This document shows positions 16,273 to 24,599 of a stretch of 44,497 nt of DNA, piece by piece. The notes below the pieces were generated by a model that saw only the letters and a program-made list of their open reading frames with translations, was not told the DNA's origin and made no database searches. This DNA is from an uncultured Spirochaeta sp. Lineage in GTDB: Bacteria > Spirochaetota > Spirochaetia > DTKZ01. Within the stretch, counting starts at the first letter, position 1, and the number at the start of each line of letters is the position of its first letter. The position numbers were made by a program, and so were the translations under genes. The stretch covers positions 1 to 44,497 of the forward strand of contig CAKZQO010000239.1 in assembly GCA_937140905.1 (NCBI GenBank). Direction: 5' to 3'.

Positions 16273-16755
16273 TCAGAAATCTCCCCGATAGAGGTACATA
16301 TCTTCTACCAATCCTTCCCGAAAGAATATCCGTAAACGAATCGGATAGGCGGGGCCCTCGAAATGGTAAAGGACCCAGTCCTTCTCAGTATAGTAGGGGG
16401 GGCCCAGAACCCCTATTACCTGATCGCGGGAATCTCCGATCTGGATTCCTCTCACCTTTCCTGGAAAGGGAGCAGACAAACGGATCTGCCAAACCCTATC
16501 CTGGAACCAGAACAGGCTCACCCCTAGGGGGTATATGAACAGTACATCATCTTGCCAGGGCTCTGAACCACGCACTGTCCCAACCTGGTGGGGAGGACCA
16601 AGCCTCTGGAACCCTTCCTCCAGGGTCATACCAAGGAGAGTTTCCGGCTCTAGGGTGTTTGGATCCATCCTGCCCACTTGGGCTGGGTTCGCCAGAAGGG
16701 GCAACTGTTCCAACGCTATCAACCCCACACCCCATAGAATCAATTTCCAGATCAT
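16273..16755 (-). CDS. Exported protein with two BamE/SmpA-like modules, function unknown
   Basis: 160 residues. The N-terminus (MIWKLILWGVGLIALEQLPLLA) reads as a signal peptide; no lipobox Cys is visible. Two similar halves follow: LLGMTLEEGFQRLGPP...DDVLFIYPLGVSLFWFQDRVWQIRL and VRGIQIGDSRDQVIGVLGPP...WVLYHFEGPAYPIRLRIFFREGLVEDMYLY. Each has the (G-x-S/T-xx-E-V-xx-x-L-G-P-P ... aromatic strand) pattern of BamE/SmpA-type envelope domains, so I read it as a duplicated BamE-like fold. It lies between manC (8-base gap) and aroDE (11-base gap) on the same strand. Function is not recognisable. Confidence 0.6.
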   Translation of the reverse strand: MIWKLILWGVGLIALEQLPLLANPAQVGRMDPNTLEPETLLGMTLEEGFQRLGPPHQVGTVRGSEPWQDDVLFIYPLGVSLFWFQDRVWQIRLSAPFPGKVRGIQIGDSRDQVIGVLGPPYYTEKDWVLYHFEGPAYPIRLRIFFREGLVEDMYLYRGDF

Positions 16756-16763
16756 ATACCCCC

Positions 16764-17801
16764 CTACACGGAGTTGAATCTAGACACCACGTCCCTAACC
16801 AACTGGCTAGAACCCTTCTTCAGAACGAGGGCCTTTCCATCTCTGATGACCACGATCAGATCCTCCACTCCGCAGAGGGCAACGGGGATTTCCGAATACA
16901 CATAATTCCCCTTACCTTCCAGTTCTATGATTTGGGGAGCCTCTCTTGGCAAAAGTCGTGCCACTTCATCCCAGCTTCCCACGTCGTTCCAAGAAAAAGT
17001 GGCGGGTACCATTGCCACGCGATGGGACCGTTCAAGGATCGCATAATCGACAGAGATGGAAGGCAAGGATTCATAAACTCGTGGTAGGCGAGAGGAGTAT
17101 TGCTCAATTGAGGATCCTTCCAGGAATCCTGCCGCTTGGAAGGGTTTCACGATATCGGAAGCATTCTGATCAAACTCTTCGAACAAGGTTTGCATCGAAA
17201 AGAGGAACATTCCCGAGTTCCAGTAGAACCGACCTGAACGCAAGTATCTTTCCGCAGTAGCTCGATCCGGTTTTTCCTTAAAGGCGTGGACGCGATACCC
17301 CTCTCCTTCTTCCTCTCCCCTCTCTATGTACCCGTATCCCGTGTGGGGTGAACTGGGGGGAATCCCGAACACCGTGATCCACCCAGAGGCCCCCAAGTTA
17401 GCTGCCTTTCGTACGTCCCGCACGAAGGAATCTAGGGGAGAAATCAGATGATCGGCTGAAAGAATCAGAATACGCCCTTCCCCGGGGATCCTGCGTTTCA
17501 GGTACAAAGCACCCAGAAATATCGCGGGAGCCGTATTCCTGCCCATTGGTTCCCCTAGGACCGTTATCCGGGCTCCTCGTTCCAAGTAGGAGGATACTTG
17601 GGCTAACGTTTCTTCCCTGTAGATCTCGGCGGTTACGATCACGACTTCCGCTTGAGGATTCACCGACAATCCTCGTTCCACCGCATTCTGTAAAAAACTT
17701 CTTTCTAACCCAAAGGATAAAAACTGTTTTGGATGGTTGGAAGAAGAGGCCGGCCACAATCGAGTTCCCGAGCCCCCCGCCAGAATAAGAATAGCTTCCA
17801 T
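16764..17801 (-). CDS. manC: Mannose-1-phosphate guanylyltransferase
   Basis: 345 residues from the ATG at 17801, chosen because the sugar-nucleotide pyrophosphorylase signature begins immediately (MEAILILAGGSGTRLWPASS...HPKQF); an upstream in-frame start at 17852 would add unrelated residues over the promoter. GGSGTRLWP binds GTP and the PKQ Lys contacts phosphate; ILSADHLI, the GYGYIERG loop, FKEKPD and FYWNSGMFLF are typical of the GMP family. It lacks the C-terminal isomerase domain of long ManC proteins. The product GDP-mannose feeds glycan or lipid-linked sugar synthesis. Predicted leaderless promoter; followed by the BamE-like and aroDE genes. Confidence 0.92.
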   Translation of the reverse strand: MEAILILAGGSGTRLWPASSSNHPKQFLSFGLERSFLQNAVERGLSVNPQAEVVIVTAEIYREETLAQVSSYLERGARITVLGEPMGRNTAPAIFLGALYLKRRIPGEGRILILSADHLISPLDSFVRDVRKAANLGASGWITVFGIPPSSPHTGYGYIERGEEEGEGYRVHAFKEKPDRATAERYLRSGRFYWNSGMFLFSMQTLFEEFDQNASDIVKPFQAAGFLEGSSIEQYSSRLPRVYESLPSISVDYAILERSHRVAMVPATFSWNDVGSWDEVARLLPREAPQIIELEGKGNYVYSEIPVALCGVEDLIVVIRDGKALVLKKGSSQLVRDVVSRFNSV

Positions 17802-17811
17802 AGGTGGTCTA

Positions 17812-17840
17812 ACTGTAGATGCCCAGGAAGGAAAAATCAA
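17812..17840 (-). promoter_or_regulatory. manC promoter, leaderless type
   Basis: TTGATT (17840-17835), a 17-base spacer and TACAGT (17817-17812) on the minus strand. The -10 box ends 10 bases before the ATG at 17801 and no Shine-Dalgarno is present (ACCACCT precedes the ATG). Confidence 0.5.
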
Positions 17841-17867
17841 GAGAAATTCCACGGAAGGGCAGATCTA

Positions 17868-17896
17868 TTGACCAAGGATGCCTATCGCCCTAAAAT
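17868..17896 (+). promoter_or_regulatory. ilvE promoter
   Basis: TTGACC (17868-17873), a 17-base spacer and TAAAAT (17891-17896). The predicted start near 17903 leaves a ~25-base leader containing the GGGAG ribosome-binding site, in contrast to the leaderless promoters nearby. Confidence 0.7.
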
Positions 17897-17927
17897 TGTG
17901 AAAATCTTTATTATATGGGAGATTCCT

Positions 17928-19022
17928 ATGGCTAAGAGTTTTTCCCTGGCGATGTATCCCTGGGTCTACTACGCTCACTATGAAGAGGAGGGAAAGTGGA
18001 GTGAAACCTTTGTGGAAAAACCTCACACTACTCCTGAAGAGGAAGCAAAACTTCCTCCAGAGGCAATGCAGAAGCTATTGGCGCAGAGGAATTCTTTTCC
18101 TGAATTGCCCCTCGTGAACTATACGACCCAGTATGGCCTGGGAGTATTCGAGGGATTGAAAGCCTTTCCCCAAAAGAATGGAGAATTAAAGCTTTTTCGC
18201 CCGAATGAAAACGCGAAACGGATGCATCGATCGATGGAAGGGCTCCTGATGCCCCCGTTTCCCGAAAAGTTATTCGTTTCTGCCGTGATTGAATTGATTC
18301 GCCGAAACAAGAAACTTGGGTACGCTCCCAAGTACGATCCCACATGGGAAAAAGACAACTTTTCTTCGGGGCATTCCATCTATATTCGACCTTTCACCTA
18401 TTCGGAGCCTGGAATCGGGCTTGGACTTTCTTACAAACCATGGGTAGTGATCATTACCACCCCAGTGGGAGCGTACTTCGAGCCGGGAACTTCGAAGGCC
18501 ATCACCACCGACAGAGTGCGGGCCACTCCCAAAGGTACGGGATGGATAAAGTGTTGTTCCAATTACGTAATTCCCATCCTCGCCAAGAAAGAAGCAGAGA
18601 AGAACGGGTACATGGAAGTGATCTTCCTCGACGCGAAAGAGGGCAAGTACGTGGAAGAAGGCTCATCCTGTAACATCTTTTTTTACCTTTCCAATGGAAC
18701 CTTGGTAACTCCAGACTTGAAAGACACCATTCTTCCAGGAATCACTCGCATGAGCGCTATTACCCTGGCTCGGGACATGGGGATTAAAGTGGAAGAACGC
18801 CTCATCAGTATAGAAGAAGTACTAGACTCTGCGAAGGAATGTTTCGTAACGGGAACCGCCGCAGGAGTGACTTACATCGAGTCCATCACTCATGGAAAAC
18901 GAACCACGGTATTCAACAACGGAAAACCTGGAGAACTTACCACCACTCTCCAAAAGACCCTCAAAGGGATCCAGTACGGGGCCATTCCAGACAAATTCGG
19001 ATGGATGGTGCCGATCGGGTAA
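17928..19022 (+). CDS. ilvE: Branched-chain amino acid aminotransferase
   Basis: 364 residues from the ATG at 17928, with GGGAGA about 6 bases before it; the open frame extends upstream to 17733 but overlaps manC and is not coding. The length and layout match the longer, eukaryote-like BCAT group of fold-type IV PLP enzymes. The Schiff-base lysine is Lys208 in TGWIKCCSNYV; YGLGVFEGLKAF, IYIRPF, the EVIFLD block, EEGSSCNIFF and FVTGTAAGVTYI are family motifs. It interconverts Leu, Ile and Val with their 2-oxo acids using 2-oxoglutarate. It stands alone, with its own promoter divergent from manC, and converges with mscS. Confidence 0.95.
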   Translation: MAKSFSLAMYPWVYYAHYEEEGKWSETFVEKPHTTPEEEAKLPPEAMQKLLAQRNSFPELPLVNYTTQYGLGVFEGLKAFPQKNGELKLFRPNENAKRMHRSMEGLLMPPFPEKLFVSAVIELIRRNKKLGYAPKYDPTWEKDNFSSGHSIYIRPFTYSEPGIGLGLSYKPWVVIITTPVGAYFEPGTSKAITTDRVRATPKGTGWIKCCSNYVIPILAKKEAEKNGYMEVIFLDAKEGKYVEEGSSCNIFFYLSNGTLVTPDLKDTILPGITRMSAITLARDMGIKVEERLISIEEVLDSAKECFVTGTAAGVTYIESITHGKRTTVFNNGKPGELTTTLQKTLKGIQYGAIPDKFGWMVPIG

Positions 19023-19042
19023 GGTAACTCTCCCTATACACA

Positions 19043-19879
19043 CTATCGATCCTGTACGATTCGAATGGGAAGAGGTTCGGTAACTGAACCCGTATAGAGA
19101 GTTCTGTGGGGGAAGGGAATTTCGATGTGTTCCCGGTCGAATCTCTCCTTGATTTCCTGCAGGAGGGAGTTCTTCAGGTTCACGAAATCCTGCTTCTGAA
19201 ACCATACGCCCAATAGTACATTGATCCCCGATTCGCCGAACCCCTGCACGATCCACAGGGGTTCCGGTTCTCTCAACGCATAGGGATTGACTTCCACGAC
19301 TTCCATCAGCAGCTTTCGTACTCGTTCCAGATCTTCCTTGTAGGCTATCTGGAAACTGATATCCATCCGCCGAATAGGGAAGCGGGTAATATTTGTCACT
19401 TCTGTATTCAATACCATCTGGTTGGGAATTCGAATGAAGAGGTTATCGAAAGTGCGAATCTTGATGGACATAAGATCGATAGAGCTTACGATACCTGTTT
19501 TATCACCCACTTTGATCACGTCTCCCACTTCGAAAGGGCGTTCGGAAAGGAGAAAAATACCGCTAATCATATTGGACACGCTCGTCTGGGAGGCGAATCC
19601 AATGGCTACTCCAATGATTCCTGCCGCACCTAATAGGGTAGATACGTCCAAACCTACCTGGCGAAGCAGGGTAATTACTAGAACTGTGGAAGCAATGTAC
19701 AGGAGGACATTCCGCACAATCAGCTTGCTATGCTCGGAAAGGGGTTTTAAAAAAGTCTTTGCACTCAAATACAGGAGGAATCGTATGATTACTACTCCAA
19801 CAAGAAGGGTAATCCCTACGTTTAATCCTTTTTGAAATACTTCCGAAGGAATATATTTCAGCCAATCGAGGATTTTCAT
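19043..19879 (-). CDS. Small-conductance mechanosensitive channel, MscS family
   Basis: 278 residues, typical of MscS. Three hydrophobic segments at ~20-42, ~57-75 and ~80-105; the pore helix TM3 has the glycine/alanine-rich GAAGIIGVAIGFASQTSVSNMISG stretch that follows LSTLL-type sequence, then the beta-domain with FEVGDVIKVGDKTGIVSSIDL and the IPNQMV loop, and an alpha/beta C-terminal domain ending with PIRIVQDR. It opens on membrane tension to release solutes during osmotic downshock. It begins 9 bases after the DUF432-like gene and so is the last gene of the flcA-DUF432-mscS operon, whose only evident promoter is sigma-28 type. Confidence 0.93.
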   Translation of the reverse strand: MKILDWLKYIPSEVFQKGLNVGITLLVGVVIIRFLLYLSAKTFLKPLSEHSKLIVRNVLLYIASTVLVITLLRQVGLDVSTLLGAAGIIGVAIGFASQTSVSNMISGIFLLSERPFEVGDVIKVGDKTGIVSSIDLMSIKIRTFDNLFIRIPNQMVLNTEVTNITRFPIRRMDISFQIAYKEDLERVRKLLMEVVEVNPYALREPEPLWIVQGFGESGINVLLGVWFQKQDFVNLKNSLLQEIKERFDREHIEIPFPHRTLYTGSVTEPLPIRIVQDR

Positions 19880-19888
19880 CGTTTGCTC

Positions 19889-20737
19889 CTAGAAACCCGT
19901 TATGATCTTCAACAGACTGAAGGTACGTTTGAAATACCAAATATCGGAGACTTGTCTAGGGGATGCCAAAAGTCTAACCTTTGGTTCGAAGGATGGCGGA
20001 TGTTTCGAGGGTTCTACTACCGTTTCTTGTTCAGCACCTTTGAAGATCACCTCACTCGCATTGGTCCAGATCCTACTTTCTCCGCCATACAGACTTAACA
20101 CTTCCGTGTGGAGACAAATCTTGTCGAAAGGAAGTTCTATAGCGGACTCGTTTCGGATGCGAAGGGGACAAATGGCAAAGAGGGGATGTTCGGGGAGGGA
20201 ATGAAAATCGGTAAAAAGCCGGGTCTCTGTGGCATAACAAAGTTCCCCAGATACCGGATCGCCGAACCAGGTACTCTTCATCCGAAAGATGGGCATTTCG
20301 AATAGAAGTTTAGGAGTTACTTTTCTTCCTATGGGACCTACCATGAACCTCAACCATAACGGGAAGAAAATGAAGAACTGTGCGGTTTCTCCCGGTAGTA
20401 TCACAAGGAGACGATCGGGTTTTACCACCAGAGGCCGATCGGGTATTGCTGGCGTAGGATAGATACAGGGGGCATTCCGGACGAGGTAATGCTTCCACTC
20501 GGTCGTGATCGGTTTTTGCTCTTTCGATATGGACTCGATCCTGAAAATCGGATCGGAATTCCCCATGGGAACAGATTTATCTCGATATTCGGTGTGCACG
20601 TGCCATTCAATATCGTACCGTTCCACCCAAACATCGAGATCCCCTAGGGAGAAGCGAACACAGATCCCTGATTCCAATGGATACGGATTCCAGATAGCCA
20701 GTTTCTCGGAAAAAGAAACAGATTCCATGTTTTTCAT
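19889..20737 (-). CDS. DUF432-like protein, function unknown
   Basis: 282 residues with no signal peptide or membrane helix. The middle contains a hydrophobic beta-rich block (VKPDRLLVILPGETAQFFIFFPLWLRFMVG) followed by GELCYATETRLFTDF and a domain with ICPLRIRNESAIELPFDKICLHTEVLSLY. This arrangement resembles the DUF432 family, which from memory is often encoded next to MscS channels, as here; the family assignment is tentative. It lies 6 bases after the flcA-like gene and 9 bases before mscS, so the three are cotranscribed. An accessory or regulatory role for the channel is an inference from position only. Confidence 0.55.
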   Translation of the reverse strand: MKNMESVSFSEKLAIWNPYPLESGICVRFSLGDLDVWVERYDIEWHVHTEYRDKSVPMGNSDPIFRIESISKEQKPITTEWKHYLVRNAPCIYPTPAIPDRPLVVKPDRLLVILPGETAQFFIFFPLWLRFMVGPIGRKVTPKLLFEMPIFRMKSTWFGDPVSGELCYATETRLFTDFHSLPEHPLFAICPLRIRNESAIELPFDKICLHTEVLSLYGGESRIWTNASEVIFKGAEQETVVEPSKHPPSFEPKVRLLASPRQVSDIWYFKRTFSLLKIITGF

Positions 20738-20743
20738 ATCGGC

Positions 20744-23700
20744 TTAGAATTCTTGATTCCGAAGATCTATTGGAATGGAAGTGTAGACCTGCAGATCGTA
20801 CGGCAAGGAGGGGTTCAAGATCTTACGCATATTCAAATAGGCAAGATTCTTGGTTTCTCCCCTAACCTTTGTTTCCTGATCTCGAGAATAGTTCTCGTAT
20901 AGCTCTACGGCATCGGTAAGGAAAACGAGGGCCTCCGAATTCAAGTTAGGCCTTCGGGTACGATCGGAAAGCCGTTTCAACGTTACCCCTAAATTGTTGT
21001 AGGTTTTCATTAATTTCAACACTAACGCTCGATCCTCTGGTTTGATGTGGGGTTCCAGGAATCGAACCTTACCTCGATCCGTCGTCAATTTTTCTACTAA
21101 ATAGCGGTAGTAGCCAGAGGCGGCCGCATAATCGTTTCGTTGATACAGCGCAGTAGCCAAGGCGAATAGAACGTTCCGGTCTTCAGGAAATTTCGATTCA
21201 GTTTTTAGAAATTCGAAGATGGCCTGTTCATAGTTGCCAAAGAAATACTGGATGTACCCTTTTCGGAAGGACACCTCAGGGTCCTGCACGAAGGAGGCTT
21301 CCGCTTTCGTATATAGAGCCAACGCTTCCTGAAATCTTTGCCCCTCGTAGTAGTTCAGGTTCCCCAACCCCACATAGAGAAGTCCTAGCGTTGGATTCGG
21401 CTTCAACAGGCGAGTGGATAACGCTTCTTCGTATCGTCGGATACCTTCCTGATAGGATCGTTCCGCTTCCAGCACTTCCCGTCGTTCCAACCGATAATCC
21501 CCATCCCTCCTGTAGGTATCGATCAGCTTCCATACTTCCTTGCGGGTAAGAGCTTGTTGTTTCTCCTTTTCTTGATAGAGACTCAAGGTCCGATCCAGTG
21601 CAATTCGTTCATCCCGTGCTTTCCCCGTAGTTCGGAAGAGCCGAGCGAACTGATAGTGCACCTCAGCAACATTTGGATTTGCCTTCATGGCCCGTGTCAG
21701 GATGGGTTGCACATCCTCAGTCTTGCCTTTGTCGATAAGGTACCCTGCCAACATGGCGTACCGTTCGACATCTATTTCCAATTTTTCCTTCTTTTCGAAG
21801 TATTCCTTCAATCGATTCACTTCCGCGAACTCATCTGTCAGAATAAAGAGTTCAAGAAACCGAAAGAGGATGGTATCCTTGTCCCCGTATCGCTGTAAAA
21901 GAGTTCCATAGGTTTTTCTAGCTTCCTGGTATTTTTGCGGTTCCACATCCGCCCATCGAATGTAGTTGTCCCCCAAAGCGAGGAGCCCCTGCCAATGGTA
22001 CAAATCCACATTCAAGAGTTTTTTTAGGATCTTTTCCGCTTTCTCATAGTTTTCCAACACCCGGGATTCCAGATCCCCATAAGCGAGAACTCCCCGTTCG
22101 AAATAGGAGTCTTTCTTGCGTTCCGTCCAGATCTTTGTTCGAGGATGGATATAATCAGCGTAGTGAGCAAGGAGTTCTTCATACTTAGCTTGGGCAAGAG
22201 CGTACTGTTTCTTCCTCACGAAAAGATCCGCATACCGAAAGTACCATTCCTTGTCGTCCCAAATACGATAGGCTCGATCGAAGTAGCCGTTCCCTTCCCG
22301 ATATCGATCCGCTTCAATCAACGCATACCCTTGGCGAAAGAGGGATCGAGCATAGAGGGGTCTGTAAATATAAAGATACGCGCCATAGAATAGAACACCT
22401 GTAACGAACGCAGAAGCAAGAGCCAACCTGAGGATGGGAAGAACCTTTTCCCGGAGGATATATGATAGGGTTTCTTTTTCCGCTTCGTACGCATATCCCG
22501 TTCGTTTTTCGTACCCCTTGGGAACTTTTAACGGACGACCCAAAAGCTTCCCTGTGAAGGTAGCGATGGTGGATAAGCTTTCACCAGCCAAGATGTATCG
22601 GATCAACTTGATTTGGTCTTCATCGGAAGCTTTGTTTCCACCTACTACCTCCTCGATGGCTCGTCTAAGATTCAACGGGAGGTCGGAAAGGGCTTTCTTG
22701 AATCGTTCGAACTCCTCTTCCGAAAGCGAGAACTCCTCCTCTTCCGCAACCGCCGCAATGACCTCTGCAGCGCCGGCAGGGATATTGATGGCAGGCTCTT
22801 CTTCCTTTGCTTCTTCTGTTTCCAGTATGCCAAACTCTGCTCCAAAATCTCCTAAGCTAAACTCTTCACCGCCCAGTTCATCCACGGAGATTTCTTCCAA
22901 TTCCCCTTCTTCTTTTTCGCCTCCTTCCTCTATCGGGGTTGCCTTGGAAGGAAGAGGCTGGGCAGAAGGTTCTGCTTCAGTCTTTCCCTCTTCAAAGAAG
23001 AAACCCTCTTCGATCGAGGGCGTTTCCTCGATCTCTTCCTTGGGAGCGGCACCCTCCTCGAACGAGGGAATTTCCTCTATCTCTTCCTTAGGAGCTGTTT
23101 CCTCCTCGAATAGGTGTTCCGCCTGAATCTCCTCCTTTTCGGGAGCGCTTTTTTCTTCCAAGGTGAACTGTTCTTCTATACTTTCCATTCCTTCTGGAAA
23201 AGAAAACTCTTCCAATCCCTCTTCTTCAGGTTTGGGCAACCCTTCTTCTTGTGCAGGTGTTTCCTCTTCCCCTAAAGGCAACTCCGGCATCTCGAACTCT
23301 TCTAAGGTAGGTTCCTGTTCTTTGCCCCCTTCTTCTAGGCCCTCTTCCTCAAAACGGAGTTCCGAAGGTGTCGAAACCACTTCTTCAATTGGTGAAGGGG
23401 GTGCCTCTTGGGAGGGAACTTCTTCCTCCGATGGAAGCCCTTCTTCGAATTCGAACAGAGACTCTTCTTTCTCTACGGGTTGGGAAAGGGAAGCGCCTTC
23501 ACTTTCAAAAGGGGTTATTTCCTCTTGTGGCAATTGATCTAAGGGCAGTTCTTCAGGCGTTTCTTCTGCGGTAGGTCCCGCAGTCGATTCCTCTAATGGG
23601 ATCCCTTCGAACAATTCCGCCAAATCAGCAGATAGCCCTTCTTCCGGTCTGGGAACCGGTTCGAAGGTTTCTCCCCTTTCGGTCAACACTTCCGGCTCAT

Positions 23701-23755
23701 GTCCCGTTTCATAGAGTTTTGAAGCGAATTGTTCGATATCTTCTACTCGAGGCAT
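20744..23755 (-). CDS. flcA: TPR protein resembling the periplasmic flagellar collar protein FlcA
   Basis: 1003 residues in three parts: a highly acidic, Glu/Pro-rich low-complexity N-terminal region (~35-350), a conserved helical segment plus one membrane helix (~439-463, LPILRLALASAFVTGVLFYGAYLYIY), then a long array of TPR helices (~467-970) that would lie in the periplasm. This architecture matches the spirochaetal collar protein FlcA (BB0326 of Borrelia), which organises the stator and collar of the periplasmic flagellar motor. The assignment is from architecture and from a sigma-28-type promoter (TAAA-N15-GCCGAAAA) 18 bases upstream. AAAGGG precedes the ATG at 23755. First gene of an operon with the DUF432-like gene and mscS. 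Confidence 0.65.
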   Translation of the reverse strand: MPRVEDIEQFASKLYETGHEPEVLTERGETFEPVPRPEEGLSADLAELFEGIPLEESTAGPTAEETPEELPLDQLPQEEITPFESEGASLSQPVEKEESLFEFEEGLPSEEEVPSQEAPPSPIEEVVSTPSELRFEEEGLEEGGKEQEPTLEEFEMPELPLGEEETPAQEEGLPKPEEEGLEEFSFPEGMESIEEQFTLEEKSAPEKEEIQAEHLFEEETAPKEEIEEIPSFEEGAAPKEEIEETPSIEEGFFFEEGKTEAEPSAQPLPSKATPIEEGGEKEEGELEEISVDELGGEEFSLGDFGAEFGILETEEAKEEEPAINIPAGAAEVIAAVAEEEEFSLSEEEFERFKKALSDLPLNLRRAIEEVVGGNKASDEDQIKLIRYILAGESLSTIATFTGKLLGRPLKVPKGYEKRTGYAYEAEKETLSYILREKVLPILRLALASAFVTGVLFYGAYLYIYRPLYARSLFRQGYALIEADRYREGNGYFDRAYRIWDDKEWYFRYADLFVRKKQYALAQAKYEELLAHYADYIHPRTKIWTERKKDSYFERGVLAYGDLESRVLENYEKAEKILKKLLNVDLYHWQGLLALGDNYIRWADVEPQKYQEARKTYGTLLQRYGDKDTILFRFLELFILTDEFAEVNRLKEYFEKKEKLEIDVERYAMLAGYLIDKGKTEDVQPILTRAMKANPNVAEVHYQFARLFRTTGKARDERIALDRTLSLYQEKEKQQALTRKEVWKLIDTYRRDGDYRLERREVLEAERSYQEGIRRYEEALSTRLLKPNPTLGLLYVGLGNLNYYEGQRFQEALALYTKAEASFVQDPEVSFRKGYIQYFFGNYEQAIFEFLKTESKFPEDRNVLFALATALYQRNDYAAASGYYRYLVEKLTTDRGKVRFLEPHIKPEDRALVLKLMKTYNNLGVTLKRLSDRTRRPNLNSEALVFLTDAVELYENYSRDQETKVRGETKNLAYLNMRKILNPSLPYDLQVYTSIPIDLRNQEF
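23000..23095 (-). repeat. Two-copy 48-base tandem repeat in the acidic region of the flcA-like gene
   Basis: Residues ~221-236 and ~237-252 repeat the unit APKEEIEE(I/T)PS(F/I)EEG(A/F). The DNA copies are nearly identical, so the acidic linker probably changes length by slippage or unequal recombination. Confidence 0.75.
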
Positions 23756-23772
23756 TTGAACCCTTTACGTCA

Positions 23773-23799
23773 TTTTCGGCTATTGCTAAAGATGCTTTA
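23773..23799 (-). promoter_or_regulatory. Sigma-28 (FliA) promoter of the flcA-DUF432-mscS operon
   Basis: On the minus strand TAAA (23799-23796), exactly 15 bases, then GCCGAAAA (23780-23773). The sigma-28 consensus is TAAA-N15-GCCGATAA, so there is one mismatch. The predicted start leaves a ~12-base leader with AAAGGG before the ATG at 23755. Confidence 0.75.
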
Positions 23800-23854
23800 C
23801 CTGTACATCCTTTCTTCCGAAATTCTATGGTAATAGGATATCAGGAAACAAACA

Positions 23855-24559
23855 ATGCGCAAGTACTCTCTACTCATAATCCTACTTTCAATCATCACCG
23901 CTCTTGCAGCTGCGTCAGATTCGGAGGGGGATCTTCATATAAAAGTGATGCGAACCTCGAAAGCGGCCCCTCCCCAGATTCACAATGGACATGTTTTTTT
24001 CACTTTCCAAACCAAAACCCCAGTTCGGTATGTGGGGATCGCCTTCCTCCATGAACAGTTCCGAAAAGTCCATCTATTCCAACGGAATGATAAAGGAGTG
24101 CTATTCTTTGCCTACCCAATTCCGGAAGGCATGACGCACCTCGATTACCGCCTTATCGTGGATGGTCTATGGACCACGGATCCTCTGAATCCGTATACGT
24201 ATTTAGATTCCCAGGGTATCTCCCTATCCAGGTTCGAGTTTCCCAAAGAGCAGCTAATGATAACCTCCCGAAGCCCCATTATTAGAGAAGAGGAACAACA
24301 AGTAGTATTCGTGTTTCAAGCGGAACCAGGAAAGGATATCTATCTTACCGGATCCTTTGCCCGATGGGATCCGTATCTCTACCGGATGGAAGAGGTCCGG
24401 CCAGGGCTGTATACCCTAACCCTCCGTTTACTTCCGGGTACCCACTACTACGCGTTCTATAAGGACGGTAAACGTATACGCGATCCATTAAACAAGGAAT
24501 GGAGAAGAAGCAAAGAGGGACAGGAAGCTTCTGTTCTGATCGTTCCTTCCCGATCCTAA
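23855..24559 (+). CDS. Secreted protein with glycogen-binding (AMPK/CBM48-like) domains
   Basis: 234 residues. A signal peptide (MRKYSLLIILLSIITALAAA) is followed by two beta-sandwich modules: the first (~30-130) has VRYVGIAFLHEQFRKVHLFQRNDKGVLFFAYPIPEGMTHLDYRLIVDGLWTTDPLNP, the second (~150-230) has KDIYLTGSFARWDPYLYRMEEVRPGLYTLTLRLLPGTHYYAFYKDGKRIRDP. Both show the F-x-G-x-F-x-W-D ... Y-x-Y-x-V-D-G ... D-P pattern of isoamylase-N/AMPK glycogen-binding folds. Being exported, it may bind surface or periplasmic glycans, or use the fold structurally. AGGAAAC lies ~9 bases before the ATG. It is divergent from flcA with a 99-base gap. Confidence 0.7.
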   Translation: MRKYSLLIILLSIITALAAASDSEGDLHIKVMRTSKAAPPQIHNGHVFFTFQTKTPVRYVGIAFLHEQFRKVHLFQRNDKGVLFFAYPIPEGMTHLDYRLIVDGLWTTDPLNPYTYLDSQGISLSRFEFPKEQLMITSRSPIIREEEQQVVFVFQAEPGKDIYLTGSFARWDPYLYRMEEVRPGLYTLTLRLLPGTHYYAFYKDGKRIRDPLNKEWRRSKEGQEASVLIVPSRS

Positions 24560-24599
24560 CACCTTGAGCTTGTTCCGAACTTCATGATTAAATGGACGA

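Noticed and set aside
20727-20745. GCCGATAT on the minus strand at the flcA/DUF432 junction
   Set aside because: It resembles a sigma-28 -10 box, but the position 15 bases upstream reads TCGG rather than TAAA.
22434-23126. A 230-codon open frame on the plus strand, Ser-rich
   Set aside because: It is the mirror of the Glu-codon-rich acidic region of the flcA-like gene; GAA/GAG read on the other strand as Ser/Phe codons, and there is no ribosome-binding site.
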